Below, piece after piece: positions 1-6,106 of a stretch of DNA of 6,106 nucleotides (the first letter of the stretch is position 1; every line of letters starts with the position of its first letter). Location of the stretch: contig JAIRKN010000084.1 in NCBI GenBank assembly GCA_031260095.1, positions 1 to 6,106 of the forward strand, read 5' to 3'. Position numbers and translations under genes: made by a program. The notes beneath the pieces are model-generated. The model was not told the DNA's origin and did no database searches. It saw only the letters and a list, made by a program, of their open reading frames with translations. The DNA comes from Tannerella sp. (GTDB lineage: Bacteria; Bacteroidota; Bacteroidia; Bacteroidales; Tannerellaceae).

Positions 1-1
1 T

Positions 2-301
2 GCGGAGCCTTCTGCGGAACCGTTTCAATTAGATACAATCGAACGGGCGTTGATTTGTCAAGATTGTAAAATCGTATTATCCGAGGAGACATTCCGGTTA
101 TTTGAATATATATGGAATAAAGATTCTCATTATGCATCCTACAATGATATCTCCGATTATTTGTATGGAAATGTGGAGATCAAAATAGGGAAAAGCCGTA
201 TATCGCAAAACGTTAAACAACTGCGTGACCGTTTGAAAGACTTGCAAACCGTAGAAATCGAAAACGTATCGGGTAAAGGCTACCGGATTATACTGAAATG
301 A
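2..301 (+). CDS. Winged-helix (OmpR/PhoB-type) DNA-binding protein, C-terminal part only
   Basis: The reading frame is open to the left edge, so this is the last 99 codons of a longer gene; the TTG at 50 is only an internal leucine codon. The visible piece fits one Trans_reg_C-like winged helix. The LSEETFRLFEYIW helix matches the first helix of OmpR-type domains (usually LTPTEFRLLE). It is followed by a second helix around ISDYLYG, a recognition helix around SRISQNVKQLRDRL, and the closing wing hairpin VSGKGYRI, equivalent to the family's VRGVGYRL. It probably binds DNA as a transcription regulator in the cytoplasm. The partner domain (receiver, sensor or TPR) lies outside the window, so 'response regulator' is not proven. 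Its DNA is clearly AT-richer than the gene it converges on. The stop at 299-301 is one base from the opposing gene's stop. Confidence 0.75.
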   Translation, partial: AEPSAEPFQLDTIERALICQDCKIVLSEETFRLFEYIWNKDSHYASYNDISDYLYGNVEIKIGKSRISQNVKQLRDRLKDLQTVEIENVSGKGYRIILK

Positions 302-302
302 A

Positions 303-1394
303 TCACTGAACTGTTTTAAACCAAACGAGCGGTTCGTCACTGTTTACATCCGTGGCAAAAATGATGTGCGCCTGTTCGTCCACATAAATACCGCTGACGG
401 AATGATCCAGCGTATACTTTCGTACCGGATTGCCTGCCGGATCAAAGACATAAATAAATCGCCCGCCGTTTTCCGGTCTTTCTCCTCGTTGGTGGGCCTG
501 TTGTATTTCCTTGAATGTCCGGCCGTGGAAAATGGTATAGATATAGTTATCCGTGATTTGAACATCGCCAAATCCCTTAATACCTGTCGGCACGCCTTCC
601 CCTTCGACGGCGCGGAATTCCGGTTCCCTGTGCGGACCGTAAATGACGGTGTGCACAGTGTCGTTCAAGTGATAAAGTTCCAGTACTTCGCCAAACTGCG
701 TAGCCATAACTAACAGGTCGCGTCGGGGATGATAGTCCAGAAAACTGCGCCATGCTTGTGCAAGGGCGATTGGCGCCGATTTGCCGGCATCTTTTCCGGC
801 GGGGATATTTCCGCCTGCGCGAACGGGTTTACCGCTGAAATCGGCCAGATGATAGCGATACTCGCCTGAATAGTCTGGAAGGATGAATCCTGTTTCCGTC
901 ACATAAAAATCAAGCGAACGGATGAGCGACTTATCCAGTGAAATTGTTTCCACGCGCCGGGCGGTGCGTTCGCCGGGAAAAATATGCCAGCGCGAGATTT
1001 CCATCTTATTGGCATCCAGCGCCCAAAGCGAATCAAGAGACAGGAAACGGAACCTCTCTGCCGAAAGCATTTCTCCCGGCCCTTCCCCGCGCTGCCCGAA
1101 TGACGCGATATGTTTCCCTCCCGGACAAGTGAAAGCATGCAGATAATAGTCGGCATTGTGCAAGTCCATCACGACGGCGATACCCTCCCGGACGGCGATA
1201 CGGAAAGGATAGCGGAACAACACGGTATCCAGCGGTATTTCTTCGCCGTGAAGCGCAATTTCTTCGGGAAAGAAATCATAACTCAAATGTGTGTCCTTGC
1301 GGTTGCAAGCGCAAAAAATAATACCGACGAAAAAAATTACTTGTAGATACCATCTTTGTAGAGAAAAAATTTGTTGTATATGCATTTCGTTCAT
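303..1394 (-). CDS. BF3164-type six-bladed beta-propeller lipoprotein
   Basis: This is a secreted or surface lipoprotein of unknown function. After a basic/aromatic N-terminus there is a hydrophobic stretch (VIFFVGIIF) ending in CAC-NRK, a loose lipobox in which the second cysteine is the likely lipidated residue. The mature part shows the hallmarks of Bacteroidetes 6-bladed propeller (TolB-like/BF3164) proteins: the FGQRGEGPGEM motif near residue 100, repeated aromatic strands each followed by a DxxGxxV-like turn, and the terminal pattern FDPAGNPVRKYTLD followed by VSGIYVDEQAHIIFA. About 360 residues is a normal full length. Three starts are possible: TTG at 1418, ATG at 1394 and ATG at 1385. 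I chose 1394 because TTG is rare and 1394 leaves a standard signal peptide; 1385 is almost as good. The gene follows the binding-protein remnant by about 20 bases and may be co-transcribed with it. Its body is GC-richer than its neighbours. Ligand and pathway cannot be read from the sequence. Confidence 0.8.
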   Translation of the reverse strand: MNEMHIQQIFSLQRWYLQVIFFVGIIFCACNRKDTHLSYDFFPEEIALHGEEIPLDTVLFRYPFRIAVREGIAVVMDLHNADYYLHAFTCPGGKHIASFGQRGEGPGEMLSAERFRFLSLDSLWALDANKMEISRWHIFPGERTARRVETISLDKSLIRSLDFYVTETGFILPDYSGEYRYHLADFSGKPVRAGGNIPAGKDAGKSAPIALAQAWRSFLDYHPRRDLLVMATQFGEVLELYHLNDTVHTVIYGPHREPEFRAVEGEGVPTGIKGFGDVQITDNYIYTIFHGRTFKEIQQAHQRGERPENGGRFIYVFDPAGNPVRKYTLDHSVSGIYVDEQAHIIFATDVNSDEPLVWFKTVQ

Positions 1395-1414
1395 AAGTTT
1401 AACGTGAATTTGAT

Positions 1415-1585
1415 TCAATGATATGCTAAAAAGATACGCACTTCGCGGATCATGGTCTGCCGCCAGGCGTCATCCAGCATACACTGCGACAACCCGATCA
1501 CAATCTTATTCTCTTCTTTCAATGAATTACATTGACAAAAAAGAAAGATTCCCCAAGTTAACAGAATAAATCCGAAGTTTTTCAT
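1415..1585 (-). pseudogene. Truncated N-terminus of a periplasmic substrate-binding lipoprotein or hybrid sensor
   Basis: This 56-codon frame starts with a lipoprotein-like signal (MKNFGFILLTWGIFLFCQC-NS) and runs straight into KIVIGLSQCMLDDAWRQTM. That segment resembles the first strand and helix of the periplasmic sugar-binding (Peripla_BP/LacI-like) domains found in Bacteroides hybrid two-component sensors and related lipoproteins, where a (I/V)G(V/F)SQC...D.WR..M signature is usual. Such domains normally run about 300 residues, and hybrid sensors over 1000. Here the frame ends after REVRIFLAYH at a TGA (1415-1417), so only the signal and the first structural unit survive. In-frame codons after the stop (IKFTLNL, then a second TGA at 1391-1393) could be the next strand, which suggests decay by mutation followed by deletion. 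I chose ATG 1585 because it begins the signal; ATGs at 1600 and 1597 and a GTG at 1609 lie upstream. A deliberately small lipoprotein is less likely but not excluded. Confidence 0.6.
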
Positions 1586-1616
1586 GTTACAACTCATCAT
1601 GTAAAACACAGTCCGA

Positions 1617-1642
1617 CCCTCTCCAAAAGGAGCAGGCTTTTT
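1617..1642. terminator. Weak hairpin between ychF and the remnant
   Basis: CTCC-AAAA-GGAG (1621-1632) forms a 4-bp stem, with CC/GG (1617-1618 with 1635-1636) able to extend it across an internal mismatch. On the + strand it is followed by five T (1638-1642). On the - strand the stem is slightly better through a G-T wobble, but no T-run follows directly. It sits just after the ychF stop, where a terminator would be expected. Both the short stem and the T-run on the opposite strand make this tentative. Confidence 0.25.
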
Positions 1643-1651
1643 CCCGGAAAA

Positions 1652-2755
1652 CTAAACGTTAAACCGGAAGTGCATAATATCACCATCCTGTACCACATAT
1701 TCTTTCCCTTCCACACTCATCTTCCCGGCCTCTTTTACGGCAGCTTCCGAGCCATAACCGGTATAATCGTCATATTTGATTACTTCGGCCCTGATAAAGC
1801 CCTTTTCAAAATCGGTATGGATCACACCCGCACATTGCGGCGCTTTACTACCTTTACGGTACGTCCAGGCACGTACCTCCTGTGGTCCGGCAGTCAGGAA
1901 TGTTTCCAGATTAAGCAATTTATAGGCTGCTTTTATCAGACGATTTACACCGGATTCCTTAAGCCCGATCTCACGGAGAAACATCTCACGTTCTTCATAC
2001 GTTTCCAGTTCGGCGATCTCGCTTTCTATCTTAGCTGCAACAACCAGAATCTCCGCCTGTTCGGACGGTACGGTGTCCCGCACTTTATCCACAAACGCAT
2101 TTCCGGTCACGGCGCTTGCCTCATCCACATTACAGACATATAAGACCGGCTTATTGGTCAAAAGGAACAGTTCACGGGCGATCTTCCGTTCGTCTTTCGT
2201 CTCAAACGTAACGGTACGGGCATTTCTACCCTGTTCCAGCGCTTCTTTATATTTTATAAGCGTTTCATAGACCTGTTTAGCCTGTTTATCCCCGCCTGTC
2301 TGCGCCTGTTTCTGCACTTTTGAGAGTCGACTCTCCACCGTTTCAAGGTCTTTTATCTGTAATTCCGCATCAATGATCTCTTTATCACGCACAGGATCGA
2401 CGCTACCGTCCACATGCACCACATTCGGATCGTCGAAACAGCGCAATACATGGATAATCGCATCCGTCTCACGAATATTGGCAAGAAACTTATTCCCCAG
2501 ACCTTCGCCTTTACTTGCGCCTTTTACGAGGCCGGCTATATCGACTATTTCGACGGTTGCAGGAACAATTTTCTCCGGATGAACAAGTTCCGCAAGTTTA
2601 TTCAACCGCTCGTCCGGTACCGTAATAACGCCCACATTCGGGTCTATCGTACAAAACGGGAAATTTGCAGACTGCGCTTTCGCATTCGATAAACAGTTGA
2701 ATAACGTAGACTTCCCGACATTCGGAAGCCCGACAATACCACATTTTAATGCCAT
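1652..2755 (-). CDS. ychF: Redox-regulated ATPase YchF (Obg-family, ribosome-associated)
   Basis: This is a full-length 367-residue YchF (the family is about 363 residues). It is a cytoplasmic P-loop NTPase of the TRAFAC/Obg class that favours ATP over GTP and binds ribosomes; in E. coli it is linked to oxidative-stress response and translation. Visible motifs: P-loop GLPNVGKST (9-17), switch I threonine near 36, Walker B-like DIAG (72-75), and NVDE (209-212), the NxxE replacement of NKxD that explains ATP preference. The residue after DIAG is leucine rather than glutamine, as in HAS-NTPases. An alpha-helical coiled-coil insert covers roughly 130-200. The C-terminal TGS domain (about 283-366) includes [12 protein letters not shown] (313-324) and ends IMHFRFNV. 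The start is ATG preceded by an A-rich leader. It lies 96 bases after murF-alr and has a candidate promoter of its own. Nothing in it looks damaged. Confidence 0.97.
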   Translation of the reverse strand: MALKCGIVGLPNVGKSTLFNCLSNAKAQSANFPFCTIDPNVGVITVPDERLNKLAELVHPEKIVPATVEIVDIAGLVKGASKGEGLGNKFLANIRETDAIIHVLRCFDDPNVVHVDGSVDPVRDKEIIDAELQIKDLETVESRLSKVQKQAQTGGDKQAKQVYETLIKYKEALEQGRNARTVTFETKDERKIARELFLLTNKPVLYVCNVDEASAVTGNAFVDKVRDTVPSEQAEILVVAAKIESEIAELETYEEREMFLREIGLKESGVNRLIKAAYKLLNLETFLTAGPQEVRAWTYRKGSKAPQCAGVIHTDFEKGFIRAEVIKYDDYTGYGSEAAVKEAGKMSVEGKEYVVQDGDIMHFRFNV

Positions 2756-2776
2756 ATTATTTTTTTTAAGAGGGTG

Positions 2777-2809
2777 TAAAGATAGTGCAAATCGAATATA
2801 ATCCCCAAA
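2777..2809 (-). promoter_or_regulatory. Candidate Bacteroidetes-type promoter of ychF
   Basis: Read on the - strand, TTTG (2809-2806) is followed after 21 bases by TATCTTTA (2784-2777). This fits the Bacteroides primary sigma-factor pattern of TTTG at -33 and TAnnTTTG at -7, with one mismatch in the last base. A start site a few bases further on would leave a leader of about 15 nt before the ychF ATG. It would let ychF be transcribed independently of murF-alr. Confidence 0.5.
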
Positions 2810-2827
2810 AGAAAATGTATTTTCTTT
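2808..2827. repeat. Perfect 9-bp inverted repeat with 2-base centre upstream of ychF
   Basis: AAAGAAAAT-GT-ATTTTCTTT is a perfect palindrome apart from its two central bases. It lies 25 bases past the murF-alr stop and overlaps the -33 element of the proposed ychF promoter. As RNA on the - strand it could fold into an A-U stem with a U-rich 3' arm, and a small CCGG-TAAT-CCGG stem (2829-2840) precedes it, so it may act as a weak terminator of murF-alr. An operator site is the alternative. Confidence 0.5.
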
Positions 2828-2851
2828 GCCGGATTACCGGGAGAGCCTTTT

Positions 2852-5326
2852 TTATTCGCGATAATAGATGCGTTTTACACGCGGAGAAATAGAGGTCAAT
2901 ATTTCATAAGGGATCGTACCTGTTTTGCCGGCCAGTTCAGTCACTGTCAGTTCATCATTGAATATGATCACGGGATCACCTTCTTTCACATTCGTATCCG
3001 TTACATCTATCATACACGCATCCATACAGATATTTCCGACGATAGGGCAACGCCTGCCACCGGCAAGCACTTCTCCTGTCCCATTACCCAGGCGACGATC
3101 CGCACCGTCGGCATAGCCGACCGGTATAACGGCTATTTTAGAGTCACGCCGGACAAATGTTTTTCGTCCGTATCCGACGGAATCTCCCGCCGGCACATTC
3201 CGTATCTGCAAGATAATCGTCTTAAGCGAACATACATTCTGCAAGCCTTCAGCTTTTCCGGACGCACTCACGCCGTACAATGAAATTCCCAGGCGAACCA
3301 TATCTTTCTGCATCTCAGGAAACCGTTCTATTCCGGCAGAGTTCAGGATATGTTTCAGCACCGGATATCCCAGTCCTTTTTCAAGGATTGAAGCGGCGGC
3401 GGAATACGTCTCAATTTGTTTGTTCGTAAAATCATCCAGTTCCGGCATATCGCTTCCCGCAAGATGCGAGAAGACAGAACGCACGACAAGTCCTCCCTGG
3501 GATTTTATCTTCCGGCAAACCTCCGGCATATCTTCCGGTTCGAATCCCTGCCGGTGCATACCCGTATCTATTTTAATATGTACGGGAAACGATGTAACGC
3601 CACGGCGCGACGCTTCTTTTATTAATGCGTCGAGCAAGCGGAAACTGTATACTTCCGGCTCCAGCATATAATCAAACAAGAGGTGAAAACTGTTTAACTC
3701 CGGGTTCATCACCATGATGGGCATGGATACGCCTTCTTTCCGCAAGTCTTCCCCTTCGTCGGCCACGGCCACGGCAAGATAATCACAACGATGATCCTGC
3801 AACGTCCGGGCCAGTTCAAAAGAGCCGACGCCATAGCCGAATGCTTTCACCATACAGACTATTTTCGTTTTGGGATGAAGACGTGAGCGGTAGTAATTAA
3901 AGTTATGAATAATCGCATCAAGATTCACTTCCAGGATCGTTTCATGCACCTTTTTCTCCAGCAATTCCGTGATCTGTTCGAAATGGAATGAACGCGAACC
4001 TTTAATCAATATAATTTCATCACGAAACATATCCGGCTTAAGCAAATGGATAAATTCGGAGGTAGAAAGATAAAAAGCCGTCTCCATTCCTTTAAATAAA
4101 CGTCCGTTTTCACGAATACCGGGGCCAATGCCGATAATACGATCGACTTTTTTCCGGTGAAGAAGTTCGGCAACTTTCGTATACAGAGATTTAAGCGCCA
4201 TCCCTGTCTGGAGGATATCGGAAAGGATGACCGTATTTTTCAGTTTCTTGTCTGCCCGGCGACTCTGTTGAAAGTCCAGCGCCACATGCAATGAGTTGAT
4301 ATCCGAATTATAGGTATCATTGATAAGCTGGCAACCATTTATTCCGTCTTTCACTTCAAGGCGCATGGCCACCGGCTCCAGGGAGGCAAACACTGCATCC
4401 TTATTCACAATATCCGCCGGATTCAGATAAAACATAACGGTCATACAGTGGAGTACGTCTTCAATAAATGCGTCATCCGTAAAAGGGATGATATATTCGT
4501 GAGCAATACCCATCGTCGTACAACGTATCTTTGTCGAGGTTTCACCCTTCTCTATTGCATTCACAAACAATGTAGCGTCCGTATCCGTACGGCTCCAACC
4601 GATTGCTTTATATGAAAGGCACATCGCCTCCAAAGCGCTTTCGATCAACTTATCATCCATATTATACAGGATCACGTCACTATCAATAAAAAGCGACAGT
4701 TTTTCCCGGCACTTTTCCTTGGCTGACCTGAAGTTTTCCTGGTGTGCTTCGCCGATATTTGTAATCAGTCCTATCGTTGGAGCTATTAAGGGGCGCAATT
4801 TATCCATTTCGTCCGGCAGGGAGATCCCGGCCTCAAAGATACCAAGCGTATGCTGCTCATTCATCTCCCACACGGAAAGCGGCACGCCGATCTGCGAATT
4901 ATAACTGCGGGGAGAGCGTACGATATTACAATCCTCGTGCATCAGTTGATAAAGCAGTTCTTTTACCACGGTCTTCCCATTACTGCCTGTTATACCAATG
5001 ACAGGGATAGAAAAACGTTTGCGATGAAATGCAACCAGTTTTTGCAGAGCGCCCAATACATTTTTCACAAAAAGAAAAGTAGCGTCCGGCATCCGGTAAA
5101 ATTCAGGACATTCGTCAGTAACAACAAAGCTTCTGACCCCCAATTGATATAAATCATGGATATATCTATGCCCGTCATTTGTCTTTGTTCGGATAGCAAA
5201 AAACAAACTGCTCTCAGGAAACGAAAGTGTGCGGCTATCTGTCAGGAGATGTGAAATAATACCCTCATGAATAGTATTATATTCGGCTCCGATAATATCC
5301 GATACCTCTTTTATAGAATAATTCAT
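2852..5326 (-). CDS. murF-alr: Bifunctional UDP-MurNAc-tripeptide:D-Ala-D-Ala ligase (MurF) / alanine racemase (Alr)
   Basis: This 824-residue cytoplasmic fusion carries two peptidoglycan-precursor enzymes. Residues about 1-460 are MurF, which joins D-Ala-D-Ala to UDP-MurNAc-tripeptide using ATP: an N-terminal nucleotide-sugar domain (LLTDSRT, 27-33), P-loop GITGSNGKT (111-119), SYNSQIGVP (141-149), NIGEAH (190-195), a probable carbamylated lysine near 203, and INDTYNSD (336-343). Residues about 463-824 are a fold-type III PLP alanine racemase: PLP lysine 494 in MVKAFGYG, HIKIDTGMHRQGF (583-595), arginine 678 in MVRLGISLYG, catalytic tyrosine 719 in VGYGRKTF, PVGYADG, and the GNICMDAC loop (methionine 768). 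Each half is full length compared with the separate enzymes (about 450 and 360). I start at ATG 5326, 11 bases after the GSCFA stop; the frame is open to 5389, but that extension overlaps the GSCFA gene and adds a non-homologous basic leader. The fusion is a known Bacteroidetes arrangement. It probably shares a transcript with the GSCFA gene. Confidence 0.96.
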   Translation of the reverse strand: MNYSIKEVSDIIGAEYNTIHEGIISHLLTDSRTLSFPESSLFFAIRTKTNDGHRYIHDLYQLGVRSFVVTDECPEFYRMPDATFLFVKNVLGALQKLVAFHRKRFSIPVIGITGSNGKTVVKELLYQLMHEDCNIVRSPRSYNSQIGVPLSVWEMNEQHTLGIFEAGISLPDEMDKLRPLIAPTIGLITNIGEAHQENFRSAKEKCREKLSLFIDSDVILYNMDDKLIESALEAMCLSYKAIGWSRTDTDATLFVNAIEKGETSTKIRCTTMGIAHEYIIPFTDDAFIEDVLHCMTVMFYLNPADIVNKDAVFASLEPVAMRLEVKDGINGCQLINDTYNSDINSLHVALDFQQSRRADKKLKNTVILSDILQTGMALKSLYTKVAELLHRKKVDRIIGIGPGIRENGRLFKGMETAFYLSTSEFIHLLKPDMFRDEIILIKGSRSFHFEQITELLEKKVHETILEVNLDAIIHNFNYYRSRLHPKTKIVCMVKAFGYGVGSFELARTLQDHRCDYLAVAVADEGEDLRKEGVSMPIMVMNPELNSFHLLFDYMLEPEVYSFRLLDALIKEASRRGVTSFPVHIKIDTGMHRQGFEPEDMPEVCRKIKSQGGLVVRSVFSHLAGSDMPELDDFTNKQIETYSAAASILEKGLGYPVLKHILNSAGIERFPEMQKDMVRLGISLYGVSASGKAEGLQNVCSLKTIILQIRNVPAGDSVGYGRKTFVRRDSKIAVIPVGYADGADRRLGNGTGEVLAGGRRCPIVGNICMDACMIDVTDTNVKEGDPVIIFNDELTVTELAGKTGTIPYEILTSISPRVKRIYYRE

Positions 5327-5337
5327 TGAATCGTGCG

Positions 5338-6106
5338 TTAAAAATTTTTCAGATACTTCTCTATCTCTTCTTCCTCTTTCGACAGGCAAATATAGGGGTT
5401 TTTACTTTGTAGTTGCCGGATTTTTAACAATGTTTGCATTAAAAAGTTCTTATAAGATTCATTTGCAGTATTAAAAGGCGTATGATTCAGATTCCTGTTG
5501 ACCAGATCCACCTCTTTCATCAGAGAACGTGTTTCCTGATCCATATATGTATCGCCAAACCGTTCCCATATATAATCAATCGCCTGGGAGGAAGGATGAA
5601 TCATATCTTCCGCATAAAACCGGTAATCACGCAATTCGTCCATCATGATTTCATAAGCCGGAAAATACGATACCTGCCCGGAATATTGCCCGGTTAAAAC
5701 CTCTTCGGCTAAAAGCAATGTAGCTTTGCTGATCTGATTCGGATGCGCCCCGTCTTTCCCGTGCCTGACAGGGCTGACCGTACATATTATTTTTAAAGAA
5801 GGATTGACGCGCCATAAATCTTCAAGCAGAACAGACCATTCGTCTACAATATCACCCACCGTAAGACGCTCACGGACAAAATCAGATGCGGGCAACTTAT
5901 GACAATTTGCCACCACCATCCCATTCTTCTTAAGACGATAAACATAAGCTGTTCCAAACGTTACCACCAGATAAGAAGCCGTACGCAGCCGCTCCGATGC
6001 GTAGTTCAACGATTTATTTATTGCGGAAAGGCATGATCCGGCAGAACGATCCGAGAACTGCCCGTGATGAGCAAAACTATGATATAAGCCTTCGTACAGG
6101 AATAAA
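5338..6106 (-). CDS. GSCFA-domain (SGNH-hydrolase-like) protein, N-terminus beyond the window
   Basis: There are 255 codons from the right edge to TAA 5338-5340, with the frame open to the edge; the TTG at 6009 is internal. The family is named for a GSCFA motif near the N-terminus, which is not in view, so the call rests on downstream blocks: LYEGLYHSFAHHGQFS at the start of the visible part, VVTFGTAYVY (46-55), NCHKLP (67-72), TVSPVRH (109-115), then PAYEIMMDELRDYRFYAEDM leading into the IHPS block (about 148-172). D167-M-I-H170 resembles the Asp-x-x-His pair of SGNH/GDSL hydrolases, which would suggest an esterase or deacylase, but the substrate is unknown. No signal peptide can be judged. 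It stands directly upstream of murF-alr with an 11-base gap, so it is probably in the same operon and may act on a cell-envelope component. The C-terminus is an acidic, charged tail (SKEEEEIEKYLKNF). Confidence 0.88.
   Translation of the reverse strand, partial: LFLYEGLYHSFAHHGQFSDRSAGSCLSAINKSLNYASERLRTASYLVVTFGTAYVYRLKKNGMVVANCHKLPASDFVRERLTVGDIVDEWSVLLEDLWRVNPSLKIICTVSPVRHGKDGAHPNQISKATLLLAEEVLTGQYSGQVSYFPAYEIMMDELRDYRFYAEDMIHPSSQAIDYIWERFGDTYMDQETRSLMKEVDLVNRNLNHTPFNTANESYKNFLMQTLLKIRQLQSKNPYICLSKEEEEIEKYLKNF

Noticed and set aside
56..67. CxxC pair (CQDC) in the winged-helix fragment as a metal site
   Set aside because: Only one pair is visible, in a beta-hairpin position, with no further Cys/His partner nearby.
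50..301. Stand-alone 83-residue winged-helix protein from the TTG at 50
   Set aside because: The frame is open upstream to base 2, and TTG is a weak start; a truncated longer gene is simpler.
366..713. 115-codon + strand frame within the propeller gene
   Set aside because: It is antisense to a gene with a clear signal peptide and family motifs, and shows no domain of its own.
1419..1437. Promoter-like TATCTTTT and TATCATTG on the - strand before the propeller gene
   Set aside because: Both imperfectly match the -7 box, but no TTTG lies 19-21 bases upstream of either.
1670..2143. 157-codon + strand frame inside ychF
   Set aside because: It lies fully antisense to a conserved gene, has low-complexity aromatic-rich sequence and no recognisable domain.
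5327..5389. Upstream extension of murF-alr to a start at 5389
   Set aside because: It overlaps the end of the GSCFA gene, adds a charged leader with no likeness to MurF, and a normal ATG at 5326 begins the family-like sequence MNYSIKEV.
5338..6009. GSCFA gene starting at the TTG at 6009
   Set aside because: The same frame stays open to the window edge and encodes family-like residues (HSFAHHGQFS) before that codon.

Overview
The window looks like chromosomal DNA from a Bacteroidales bacterium, possibly Parabacteroides or a relative; the genus is a guess. The evidence is a fused MurF-alanine racemase next to a GSCFA-domain gene, a BF3164-type six-bladed propeller lipoprotein, a fragment of the SQC-type periplasmic binding domain common in Bacteroides hybrid sensors, a candidate TTTG / TAnnTTTG promoter, and no clear Shine-Dalgarno sequences before the starts.

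Layout, left to right: (1) the 3' end of a + strand gene ending in an OmpR-like winged helix; (2) a - strand six-bladed beta-propeller lipoprotein whose stop lies one base from the stop of gene 1; (3) a short - strand remnant with a lipoprotein signal and the first residues of a sugar-binding-type domain, ended by TGA just before gene 2; (4) - strand ychF, a conserved translation-associated ATPase, with a candidate promoter of its own; (5) - strand murF-alr, a two-enzyme cell-wall protein; (6) - strand GSCFA-domain protein, 11 bases upstream of murF-alr and cut by the right edge. No stretch over 300 bases lacks a gene.

The right half is conserved core: GSCFA and murF-alr look like one transcription unit feeding D-alanine and D-Ala-D-Ala addition in peptidoglycan synthesis, and ychF a separate unit. 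The left part (about 1-1610) is accessory: it holds a gene remnant, shifts sharply in base composition, and has a lipoprotein of unknown role. I did not find a convincing new multi-gene system. The most useful leads are the nonsense-terminated binding-protein remnant fused tightly to the lipoprotein gene, and a perfect AT-rich inverted repeat sitting on the ychF -33 element.
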